Of a stretch of 64,000 bases of DNA, positions 12,061-21,116 are shown piece by piece; within the stretch, counting starts at the first letter, position 1, and the number at the start of each line of letters is the position of its first letter. Under the pieces are notes generated by a model. The model searched no databases and was not told where the DNA came from. It was given only the letters and a program-made list of their open reading frames with translations. The translations under genes were made by a program, and so were the position numbers. This stretch comes from Porphyra umbilicalis (lineage: Eukaryota; Rhodophyta; Bangiophyceae; Bangiales; Bangiaceae). The DNA lies in NCBI GenBank assembly GCA_002049455.2, contig KV918939.1, positions 1 to 64,000 of the forward strand. The letters run 5' to 3'.

Positions 12061-12440
12061 GGTCGACCCAACCGTGGGCCCGGTAGTCTCGTCAAAGATC
12101 CCGGAAGTACGCGTCGAGACGCACACATACAGCTGCTGTGGGCGGCAAAGACAAGCCGCAAACAAGACACAGCGTTGTGAGGCTTCTACTCTCTTAAAGA
12201 CGGTTGTAGGCTACTTTTGTTCGTCCGTCCGCGACCACCCCGGATTGCTGATCGTTCATCAGTGTCAGTGTGCACCCCCGATTTCAGCCAGCGGGCCAGT
12301 GTTCGTACATATTTACGGATTTCATGGCACGGCCTGTACATGAAGTGCGGGTTGGTCGGCATTCCAGGCCCTACGACAGAATTATGTACAAAACAATTGA
12401 CTCTTTTTCAAACGAATGACAAGAGAAAACTGACTATGAC
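12061..12440. other. No gene seen
   Basis: Degenerate sequence after the reverse transcriptase fragment. It may include further decayed pol, but nothing can be read with confidence. Confidence 0.4.
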
Positions 12441-12705
12441 CAGGGATGAGGTGGGGCGGGTGGGGTGGGGTAGAGTGGGGTGCGGTGGGATTAAGCGGGT
12501 GGGGTGGGGAGGGGTGGTATGTGGTGGGGTGTGGTGGGGTGGGGTGGGGTGGTGGGGATGGGGTGAGGTGGTGCGAGTGGCGCGGGCGGGATGGGGTGTG
12601 GTGGGGTTGAGCGCGTGGGGTGGGGAGGTGTGGCGTGTGGTGGGGTGTGGTGACGTGTCGTGGCGTGGTGTGGGTGGGGTGGCGTGGCGTGGTGTGTGCT
12701 AGCCA
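12441..12705 (+). repeat. G-rich GGGGTGGGGTGG block
   Basis: About 260 bp of the plus strand are almost only G, T and a few A and C, made of GGTGGGG and GTGGGGTG steps. The many G-runs of three or more separated by one or two bases can form G-quadruplexes. The block is irregular and is not a pure telomeric repeat. Confidence 0.85.
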
Positions 12706-13028
12706 GCCGACAGGCACTCCTGTCGTACGAAACATCGCGATAATGGTGCTCTGTGCATGAAGAACACCCGTTTCCCCGTGTTTCTGAAAAATGAGCAACT
12801 GAGGTGCTAGCCGTCCACGGGTATCTAGAGGCATGGAGATGTACACGTCACTTCGACACGGGTACACCTTTGACATCCTCTGGTTAGGGCTTAGTCCATC
12901 ATTTCTTGAGCACCCTACCGGCGGTGGCCGGCCGACGGGCACCAGAGTAGCCATGCCGTGTTTGTGCCTGCCGAATCATCTTTGGCCAGCTACTTTGCTA
13001 GAGTATTTCATGGTTTGCATGCTCTTTT
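12706..13028. other. No gene seen
   Basis: Unique sequence between the G-rich block and the split repeat, with short random open frames only. Confidence 0.4.
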
Positions 13029-13375
13029 TCGATTCCAGGCACGTGCGTGCGTCACCCTGGCCTTCAGGGCGGTAGCGCGCTGGGCGACGCATCGACACCG
13101 GGCACGCCGACTGGCTCCATGGCTGCGAGCACGCCCGGGGGCACGCACAGCCACGTTGCAGTGGCGCGGGGGGCGTGGGGCGCGGAAATGGGTACCGTCG
13201 CCGCTATAGCAGTGGCGGTGGCCCGCCGGCGTGTCGCTACGCCCACGGGCAGGACCGTCAACCCGCCGCGCAGCGCATCTGCTCGCGGCAGGCGCGGCGG
13301 CCGACAAGGCACACGGGTGGGCGGGTGGAATCGACCGCCGCGCGACGGAGCGCCTCTAACCGCGCCGGTAGATGG
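13029..13375. mobile_element. MITE-like repeat R, copy 2, left part
   Basis: This is the inverse complement of about 3640-3985. It starts at CGATTCCAGGCACGTG and breaks at TAGATGG (13369-13375), where the LTR element is inserted. The other part of the same copy resumes at 19002. Confidence 0.85.
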
Positions 13376-13848
13376 TGTAGTACTACGCCAGAGGTGTTGT
13401 ACTCGTGGCTGTGGGCGCTGGTGCTCGGAAGCTGGGTGGTCGGTGGTGTGTCGCTTTTGTGGCGTGCCACTGCGGCGAGTGAGCGCCTGCGGCGCACGTG
13501 CCTGGGTGAGCTCGTCGGATTGTCCGGTGCTGACAGCGGGGCGTGTCAATCCAGATTGGGTAGTGTCATGCATTGGAGGGAATTATCTGCATCGTAGGTA
13601 TTTGGCAGCGCGGGACCGGGCCAACTAGTGGCCCCGGTCCCCGCGCAGCGATTTCCGCCCTTTAAGGACGAAGGGCGACGACGGTGGGAGGCACCGTCGT
13701 AGCCGGCAAGTAAACCGTGCCTGTTTGTCTTTGCGTTTCGGTCGGCCTGACTTCCTGGACCTCGAGTCCCATAGCGGGTGACGCACGAGCGGCTAGGACG
13801 GCCGGTACTTCCCTCCTCTCCGAGGTGATCGCCATTCATTGTACTACA
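13376..13848 (+). repeat. 5' LTR of the non-autonomous element
   Basis: Begins TGTAGTACTACG and ends CATTGTACTACA, so the ends form an 8-bp inverted repeat, TGTAGTAC/GTACTACA. The half after about 13570 resembles the LTR at 25877-26504 (shared GGCAAGTAAACCGTG and CTCGAGTCCCATAGCGGG). Confidence 0.95.
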
Positions 13849-13850
13849 TT

Positions 13851-13868
13851 TGGCGCTCCGGGTGAGAC
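13851..13868 (+). other. Primer-binding site
   Basis: TGGCGCTCCGGGTGAGAC begins two bases after the LTR and starts with the TGG expected for pairing with a tRNA 3' CCA end. The matching tRNA would end CCGGAGCG-CCA; which tRNA this is cannot be said here. The related element at 25877 has nearly the same site. Confidence 0.75.
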
Positions 13869-14040
13869 TCTGGCATTGCTAGCGCGGTGCCGGGGACGAA
13901 CCATGTTGGTGCATCGATCGCGTGACCTCAGAGGGGTTGTCTTGGGTGCGGATTTGACGGTCGAGCGAGGACGTCCCGAGGGACCGTGCTTCCTGTTGTC
14001 TTTTTGGATTGCGGATCTTCCTATTCTTCCCCGCTTAACG

Positions 14041-14322
14041 ATGTCGCGTGGTAGATCGACATGCCTGACAAGCATCAAGAGCAACCACGCCATCGGCGGG
14101 AGACGACGGCACACTGGCGCGGCCAACCCGGGACCCGGGTCTTCGGCAGAGGGTCGGCCCCGGCCTGGCGGCGGTGGTACGGTGGAAGGTGAGTTGGACT
14201 CCCTACCCGAGGACCCCGGCCACACGCCGACCAACGGGACTCGTCCCCCCATCATCCGGAACGGGTGGCTGCGGGCACGGTGTGCCGCGATGGCCGCCAG
14301 GGGGCCTCCAACCAACCCCTAG
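14041..14322 (+). pseudogene. Gag N-terminus remnant (93 codons)
   Basis: The frame starts MSRGRS about 190 bp after the LTR. It contains GGGGTVEGELDSLPEDPGHT, which matches GGCGTVAGESNSPPEDPGRT near residues 55-75 of the gag frame at 26653. The frame ends at a TAG (14320-14322), after which resemblance to gag is lost. It is too short to work as a capsid. It may survive because leader and gag start carry packaging signals, a known property of LTR element RNAs; here that is inference. Confidence 0.7.
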
Positions 14323-14912
14323 AATCAAGGCTTGCCGGGCTATGGGACGTTGGCCACTTCCCATTGGGATCCGGGTGACGTCGAGCGGTGCTTGGCCGGT
14401 GAGCTGTGTCGGTTGTGGCGATGGATCAAACACGTTCATCCCGACCGCGCCGCGGTACGATTGGGATGGCGTCCTCGGCGCTGGGATACGATACTGTGCC
14501 GGATTGGCGACCCGGACGGCGGCAGTGCTCAGCGTTGCAACGCTCTCCCAGGAATTCCCGGCGGGGTAATCGACGGAGGAGCGTGAGGCGGATGCAGACC
14601 AAGATTATTGGCGGGGTCGTCACCATCGGTGTCTTCTCCCGGCGTTGCTGGAACTGTGGGTGGGGCTTTGCTCGTGGCAGCCCACCCCGGTGATGACGCC
14701 CTGTCGAGCATCTCGCAGAACATCCGGCCCCACGCGGAGTACTTCGGCAAACAGCGCTACTAAGTTGCGACAAGGACCGGGCAAGATAAGACGCGACTAG
14801 TATCGCGCAACACGAGAGAGAGAGGAAGCAAAAAATGGGGCGAGCGTAACACAAAAGAGAGGCCGCTGCGATAACGACGACGAGCCGTCGGGAACCTCAA
14901 AACCGACGGCGA
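14323..14912. other. Interior of the non-autonomous element, no gene recognised
   Basis: About 590 bp without a recognisable domain. Two short plus-strand frames (14332-14586 and 14406-14693) overlap. The latter contains a lone CWNC motif, too little to call a zinc knuckle. Confidence 0.4.
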
Positions 14913-15012
14913 TGACGGCGCGTCGGCGGCGGCGACGACTGAGTCGCTGACGGCGACCGATCAAGGGCGTCGTCGACGCGATCGCATTCGGCGGCGCGAC
15001 GGGTGGACATCA

Positions 15013-15283
15013 GGGCCTTTCAGAATCCGGACTTTTCAGCAGAATCTGCGATATATCCAGATATATCCGGATATATCCGTTGGAATCTTCTCGCCATCCA
15101 ATGTTAGAGCAAAACGGAAGACAATGCTGGAAAGCTCAGCTCATGCTCAGGTTCTTCGTGGAAAGACTGATGAACATGAGATGTTGCTACGAGCAGGAGG
15201 CCGCTGCTTACAGAACGGTGCTTTATACGAATCATTATTCCGAAGACCCTGGGGGGGAAGAGGACAGCGTCGCAGATGTCCAC
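15013..15283. other. Insertion within the first 462-bp unit
   Basis: The first repeat unit is interrupted after GGTGGACATC by about 270 bp of less GC-rich sequence. This contains three direct copies of ATATATCCGG-like decamers (15051-15080) and ends in the left arm of a perfect hairpin. Its origin is unknown. Confidence 0.6.
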
Positions 15284-15313
15284 TGGACATCTGCGACGCT
15301 GTCCTCTTCCCCC
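15253..15313. repeat. Perfect 30-bp inverted repeat, 1-nt spacer
   Basis: Bases 15253-15282 (GGGGGAAGAGGACAGCGTCG and on) are the exact inverse complement of 15284-15313, with a single C between. The right arm is part of the normal 462-bp unit and the left arm is an extra inverted copy of it. Confidence 0.95.
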
Positions 15314-17604
15314 AACCCAAGATCGAGCCGACGAAACAGGCACCGCCGGCATGCGTGGAAACGAGTCGTCCCTCTTGCGCAGGCGCTGACTGGAGACCAG
15401 CGCTCCGCCGTGGAGGGGTTGGGACGGCTCGCAGCGATGCGTGCTTGGGGCGGCAGAGCGGCCACGGTCGGCCCTGTTGAGGAGCGAAAGGGGCGACGCC
15501 CGTGCCGGGCGTCGGCGCACGCGGCCCGTTCATCCCGTGATCGTGGGAACGACGGCGCGGGCACGGGCACGGCGACGGGTGACGCCCCGGAAAGGGATGG
15601 ACGGGCGTCGGCAGCGCGGGGGCATCCCCGGGAACGGACGGTCCTCGACGACGGCGGCGTTGCGGTTGCGGCGTCGACGACTGAGTCGCTGACGGCGACC
15701 GATCAAGGGCGTCGTCGACGAGATCGCATTCGGCGGCGCGACGCGTGGACATCTGCGACGCTGTCCTCTTCCCCCGATCCAAGATCGAGCCGACGAAACA
15801 GGCACCGCCGGCACGCGTGGCAACGAGTCGTCTCTCTTGGGCGGGCGCTGATTGGAGACCAGCGCTTCACCCTGGAGGGGTTGGGACGGCTCGCAGCGAT
15901 GCGTGCTTGGGGCGGCAGAGCGGCAACGGTCCGCCCTGTTGAGGAGAGGGAGGGGCGACGCCCGTGCCGGGCGTCGGCGCACGCGGCCCGTTCATCCCGT
16001 GGTCGTGGCGACGACGGCGCGGGCACGGGCACGGCGACGGGTGACGCCCCTGAAAGGGATGGACGGGCGTTGGCAGCGCGGGGGCATCCCCGGGAACGGA
16101 CGGTCTTGGACGTCGGCGGCGGCGCGTCGGCGGCGTCGACGACAAAGGCGCTGACGGCGACCGATCAAGGGCGTCGTCGACGCGATCGCATTCGGCGGCG
16201 CGGCGGGCGGACATCGGCGTCGCCGTCCTCTTCCCCCGATCCAAGATCGAGCCGACGGATCCGGCACCGCTGGCACGCGAAGCAACGAGCCGTCCCTCTG
16301 GGGCGAGTGCTGATTCGTGACCAGCGCCCTGCCCCGGAGGGGGAGGGCCGGCTCGGAGCGATGCATGCTCGCGGCGGCAAAGCCGCCACGGTCGGCTCCG
16401 TTGAGGAGGGGGAGGGGCGACGCCCGTGCCGGGCGTCGGCGCACGCGGCCCGTTCATCCCGTGGTCGTGGGGACGACGGCGCGGGCACGGGCACGGCGAC
16501 GGGTGACGCCCCGGAAAGGGATGGACACGCGTTGGCAGCGCGGGGGCATCCCCGGAAACGGACGGTCCTCGACGACGGCGGCGCTGCGGTTGCGGCGTTG
16601 ACGACTGAGTCGCTGACGTCGACCGATCAAGGGCGTCGTCGACGCGATCGCATTCGGCGGCGCGACGGGCGGACATCGGCGTCGCCGTCCTCTTCCCACC
16701 ACCCGAGATCGAGCCGACGGATCCGGCACCGCCGGCACGCGTAGCAACGAGCCGTCCCTCTGGGGCGGGCGCTGATTCATGACCAGCGCCTCGCCCCGGA
16801 GGGGGAGGGCCGGCTCGGAGCGATGCATGCTCGCGGCGGCAGAGCGGCGACGGTCAGCTACATTGAGAAGGGGACGGGGGGCAACGCCCATGACGGTTGT
16901 CGACACACTCGACCAGGCCGCCCTGCGCCGTGGGACGGCGACTGAGTCGGGGCGGCGTCGACGCGGCCAGATTTGGTGGAACCATTGTCGATCATCGACG
17001 TCGCCGCCTACCTTCTACCTGACATGGAACTGAATATGGTGCGATGCTGACGCGGTCGGTGCCGGACAGCCTCGCCGGGGCGGGCGCACATTGGAGCGAG
17101 CGCCTGAACCGTAAGGGGGGTATCCTCCGGGCGTCAACGACGGTACAAGGCGGCGCCAGGCTCAGGGGCCATCTCGGGTGGTGAACAGGCGGCACCTGTG
17201 TCCGGCGCCGGCGTCGGCGGCCGTGCCGTCCTCGTGGCGTTCATAGGTACGCGGGGACGGCGGGCCCGCGGTGCCTCTCCCACCGGGCGTGGCGGTTGCA
17301 GAGGTGGCCAATAAGGGCGTCGACGACGCGGTCCAACTCGTGGTGGGTGACGGCGGTCGCCAACGTAGCCTTTGTCCTCCCCCCGGGAATGAGCCGGACA
17401 GTCTAACCGGTGCGAATGCAGATTGGTGACGGGCAGCCGACCCGATAGCGGAAATGCGTCTAGTCGGCGACGCGAGCGGCGTGCGTTGCTGGGACGGTGG
17501 TCGCGAATCGACGGCGACGAGGTCGCAAGAGGGGCGCGCCGGGGTCCCGGCGGCACAGGACCGGGCCCTCAAGAAATAAGCGACACCCTCGCGGCCGGTG
17601 CGCG

Positions 17605-18236
17605 CAGCGCGTCTTCGTCTGCCCCCGTCGTGGTCGGCGGGCGCGGTGACGCCGACGGGGGGAGGTATTCCTGTCGTCCGATTCGTGCTGCGACGACGGC
17701 GGCGCAGGCTTTGCGAGGCGCGCTTCCCCGCCTGGCGTAGGGGGAAGTCGGGGACCGCAACGCCCTCTGCGTGGGGGCGCACCGCCCCTGGCGGGCGGCG
17801 GCGGCGGCGGCAATGACGGGGTGCTTCCGCCGGCGCGGCGCTGGGGCGCGGCGGCGCCGTTGCAAGATTTTTGGCCCTCTGCGGCGGCGCCGCCGGATCA
17901 AGCGCGGCCCAATCGGCGGCCGTCTTGCCGACGACGCGCGACGCGCGTCTTCGTCTGCCCCCGTCGTCGTCGGCGGGCGCGGTGACGCCGACGGGGGGGG
18001 GTCTTGCCGTCGTCCGACTCGCGCTGCGACGACGGCGGCGCGTGCTTCGCGAGGCGCGCTTCCCCCCTGGCGTAGGGGAGAGTCGGGGGCCGCAACGCCC
18101 TCGGCGTGGGGGCGCGCCGCCCCTGGCGGGCGGCGGCGGCGGCGGCAACGACGGGGTGCTTCCGCCAGCGCGGCGCTGGGGCGCGACGGCGCCGTTGTAA
18201 GATTTTCGGTCCTCTGCGGCGGCGCCGCCGGATCGA
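17605..18236 (+). repeat. 336-bp tandem repeat, two copies
   Basis: GTCTTCGTCTGCCCCCGTCGT occurs at 17611 and 17947, 336 bp apart, and the following sequence is nearly the same up to about 18230. The unit is again a multiple of three, and a 421-codon minus-strand frame (17162-18427) runs through both copies. No domain is recognised. Confidence 0.88.
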
Positions 18237-18513
18237 CGCTGCTCCAGTGGGCGTGCGTGTTGCCCGAGGGGCGCGCAGCGGCGCCCTCGTCTTCCTCCGC
18301 CGTGGGTGGGCGATGTTCGCCTGCCTCGCCGGGGGCCTTCCCGTCGTTGGTTTCGGATGCCGTTGGCCGGGTCGGGTGCGCGATGGCATTGCCTTCCCTC
18401 CTGGGCTAGGGGGATCTCCGTGGCCACCCCGTAATTGGCGGTTCTCCTGTTCCCCTGACTTGCGCGTCGATGCGCTGTGGACGGTCTCCGTCGTGCGGCG
18501 GGGACGCCGCAGT

Positions 18514-18528
18514 CTCAGATGGGGGAGA
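18514..18528 (+). other. Polypurine tract
   Basis: CTCAGATGGGGGAGA ends directly at the 3' LTR start (18529). The chromovirus at 43424 has the same CTCAG plus purine arrangement next to its 3' LTR on the minus strand. Confidence 0.7.
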
Positions 18529-19001
18529 TGTAGTACTACGCCAGAGGTGTTGTACTCGTGGCTGTGGGCGCTGGTGCTCGGAAGCTGGGTGGTCGGTGGT
18601 GTGTCGCCTTTGTGGCGTGCCACTGCGGCGTGTGAGCGCCTGCGGCGCACGTGTCTGGGTAAGCTCGTCGGATTGTCCGGTGCTGACAGCGGGGCGTGTC
18701 AATCCAGATTGGGTAGTGTCATGCATTGGAGGGAATTATCTGCATCGTAGGTATTTGGCAGCGCGGGACCGGGCCAACTAGTGGCCCCGGTCCCCGCGCA
18801 GCGATTTCCGCCCTTTAAGGACGAAGGGCGACGACGGTGGGAGGCTCCGTCGTAGCCGGCAAGTAAACCGTGCCTGTTTGTCTTTGCGTTTCGGTCGGCC
18901 TGACTTCCTGGACCTCGAGTCCCATAGCGGGTGACGCACGAGCGGCTAGGACGGCCGGTACTTCCCTCCTCTCCGAGGTGATCGCGATTCATTGTACTAC
19001 A
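18529..19001 (+). repeat. 3' LTR of the non-autonomous element
   Basis: Same 473-bp length as the 5' LTR with about six substitutions, so the insertion is fairly young relative to the older repeat it split. Confidence 0.95.
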
Positions 19002-19376
19002 GATGGCGTCAGAAACCGTTGACGCGCTTCCGCAACAGAAGCCGGCGCGCAGGCACGATCACCCGCGGGTTATGGTGAGCGCTTCGCACTCCGGAAGTAG
19101 CTGCGCGTGGTCGCCGCGCGCATCTTGGGGCGTTGGGGGGGGCAGGGGGGCACGCGCCGTCCGGGCCCTATGACCCCCGCGGCAGGCCAGTCCTTCTCAG
19201 CACGGTAACTTCATTCGCTTTTGGCGTCATCGTGACCCTTCCAACGCTGACACGCCCTCAGATCACTGAGGACAAGAATGCAGACTGCCACCTCCGAAGA
19301 GCAGAGCAAGTCTCGTGGTCTAAGTATATCTGTGCATCACTGCACTCTGGGAGCACCCTGTCCTAAAGGCCAGGGA
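19002..19376. mobile_element. MITE-like repeat R, copy 2, right part
   Basis: Starts with the second GATGG and continues as the inverse complement of about 3640 down to 3270, ending AAAGGCCAGGG. Together with 13029-13375 it makes one copy. Confidence 0.85.
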
Positions 19377-20184
19377 ATAGTGACAGCCGATATCAGTTCG
19401 TGTGAAAAACACACATTTTCTAATTGTAAGATAGCTTTTCGACAAATATTGAGAGGGCCCTTCCAATCTGAGGCTCCTTGGATGCGACCGAATGTGGCAG
19501 AAGAGGCGCTAGCCGGCCCAAGGGCGCGAGGTGCTAGCAGGCCCACGGGCACTAGTAATGTTTTTTCGCCTCCATCGGCGGAGTCAGGACCGCCCTGCTG
19601 TCCCGCTCAGATATACCCACCTGTCCCCGTGCCTTCATACTCCGGGGGACCCTCGTTAACGCGCCAAAGCACCGGCCAAACGCGGGCCACGCCCTCAAGC
19701 ATGGCGTGCCCAAGACCCATTAAAAACACTCCAACACGATACCCGAGGAGGAGGTACGATGCCCGAGGCATATCAGGTTCCAACCCTCACAACGGAAAGA
19801 CAGATAAAAGGGTACGGTCCTTCCTCAGAGGACAGTAAGAAGGTATTACCGGGATTCACAAGTGGGTCATCCCAACCTCGAATCGATCATGCCAAACGAG
19901 TCTCATGATCGACCGGAAATTGCATTCAGTATTGCTGTCTTCCCCATTTTGGCCGATGCCATCAATGTCAAGAGGGGTGATCAACTGTGCGAAACTGTAT
20001 TTCAGCCATCCACTCAGCCGGATAAAGTGGTTCGACCAATGGGCAGTTGACCGAGACCCTGTCTTGACTTCGACCACATCGGCCGAAGTTGGGAAGACAG
20101 CAATAGCTTATCCTAGAAAGCATGGATCTCCGCCTGACTCATTCGAGTGTCGGGCCCGAACCCCGAGAAGGGCGAGTCCGCCTT
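19377..20184. other. No gene recognised
   Basis: About 800 bp of mixed composition. The frames at 19278-19838 plus and 19905-20195 plus have no family resemblance. Confidence 0.4.
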
Positions 20185-20189
20185 TGGAC

Positions 20190-20610
20190 TGTTGAGCTCT
20201 GCTCGGGAATTACATTCTAGCTATACTTACACGGGGGCTCTTCGTGACTCAAGCTCGTGTATTTGTTTGCATTCCATTGTTGTATGACTTGTACTTGTTT
20301 GTACTTGACTTGTGTATCTCTTGGTGCGCTCTCCCCTTCTTGTGGCGAGCTCGGGGAGATTGTGCGTGGCGTGGGGACTGGATTGTACGGCGGTAGGCGG
20401 CTTTGCACAGTGCATGCGCACGGTCCGCTTTGGGAGGTGCGCCGCAGGCCCTGCAAACTCGGAGTGTGGAAGTGCCGGGGGGAGCACTGAGAGAGGGTCT
20501 TCCCTGCGATCGGCGAAGGGGTCGCCTGGGGTATATTAGGCGGTCCCAGTGGGCCCAAGACCGCAATCCTAGTAAACCAACGCATCCGCCTATCTACCGC
20601 CCACTTCACA
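20190..20610 (+). mobile_element. Solo LTR of the copia C family
   Basis: A 421-bp LTR beginning TGTTGAGCTC and ending CCCACTTCACA, flanked on both sides by TGGAC (20185-20189 and 20611-20615), a perfect 5-bp target duplication. It resembles the copia C LTR at 62506-62878 (shared CTATACTTAC, TGGGAGGTGCGCCGC and GTACATTAGG-like strings, and the ACTTCACA end). No primer site or internal sequence follows, so it arose by LTR-LTR recombination. Confidence 0.88.
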
Positions 20611-20674
20611 TGGACCATCCAATTAAATGGTCCCCATCAATTGTCACCGTTCAATAGCCGACGTGTGGACATGC

Positions 20675-21113
20675 TGCCACGCGAGTACCTGGGGCGCATC
20701 GTCTGGCCTGGGCAGCTCCTGGTGAACCGGAAAAACATCAAGAGCCTGGCGCAGGCGCTCCCGCCCCGAAACCAGACCGAGCTCAAGAGCGTTTTGGGAA
20801 TGTGCAACGTGTACCGGCGGTTCATCAAATATTGTGCGCATATCGCGAAGTCCCTGACCAAGCTCACCAGCAAGAATCTACCCCATGTTCTCTTCGTGCT
20901 GGATGCCGCCCAGCTCACAACCTTCCAGTACCTGAAGGACCGCCTCACGTCGATGCCGATCCTGGCACTCCCGCGCCTTGACGACTTGTTCATCCTCGAC
21001 ACCGACGCCTGTGCTGTACAAGTCGGGTGTACCCTGCTTCATCAACAACCGGACAATGAGATCCTGCCAGTGGGCTTTTACAGCCGGGGACTCACCCGGG
21101 CCGATCAGAACTA
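20675..21113 (+). pseudogene. Gypsy RT connection/RNase H fragment
   Basis: The plus frame has REYLGRIVWPGQLL (normally EYLGHIV), LKSVLGMCNVYRRFIKYCAHIAKSL and LDTDACAVQVGCTLLHQQ followed by GFYSRGLTRADQNYS. These are the thumb, connection and start of RNase H of a Ty3/gypsy pol. It is cut off at about 21113, where a copia sequence in the opposite orientation begins. It covers a neighbouring part of pol to the fragment at 11490-12060, but the two are separate pieces because their sequences overlap at EYLGH. Confidence 0.85.
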
Positions 21114-21116
21114 CTC

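Larger units (their letters stand above)
14913..16905 (+). repeat. 462-bp tandem repeat array inside the LTR element
   Basis: The landmark GATCGAGCCGACG recurs at 15321, 15783, 16245 and 16707, exactly 462 bp apart. A partial unit precedes (14913-15012) and a partial unit follows (to about 16860). Because 462 is a multiple of three, frames stay open through several units, including a 554-codon plus frame (15080-16744) and long minus frames. No frame has a recognisable domain. Each unit also holds an inverted GACGCCCGTGCCGGGCGTC motif. Confidence 0.92.
13376..19001 (+). mobile_element. Non-autonomous LTR retrotransposon (LARD-like) of the chromovirus family
   Basis: The two 473-bp LTRs (13376-13848 and 18529-19001) differ at about six positions. 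They are flanked by a perfect 5-bp target duplication GATGG (13371-13375 and 19002-19006). A primer-binding site follows the 5' LTR and a purine tract precedes the 3' LTR. The interior has a 93-codon gag N-terminus remnant but no protease, reverse transcriptase or integrase. Most of it is tandem repeat (462-bp and 336-bp units). The second half of the LTR and the gag start resemble the gypsy elements at 25877 and 43424. The element was therefore probably mobilised by their proteins, which is an inference. Confidence 0.92.

Noticed and set aside
10726-12165. 479-codon minus-strand frame with Asp-Asp-Ala-Pro repeats
   Set aside because: It runs antisense through a gypsy reverse transcriptase fragment and then through a minisatellite, so it is a by-product of both.
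12441-12705. Interstitial telomere repeat
   Set aside because: The units are irregular mixes of GGTGGGG and GTGGGGTG, without a constant telomere-type repeat.
15080-16744. 554-codon frame across the 462-bp repeats as a gene
   Set aside because: Several frames on both strands are equally open, no domain is visible, and the first part crosses an inserted segment. Listed as a repeat instead.
11490-21113. One gypsy element split into 11490-12060 and 20675-21113
   Set aside because: Both fragments include the EYLGH region, so they overlap and must come from different copies.
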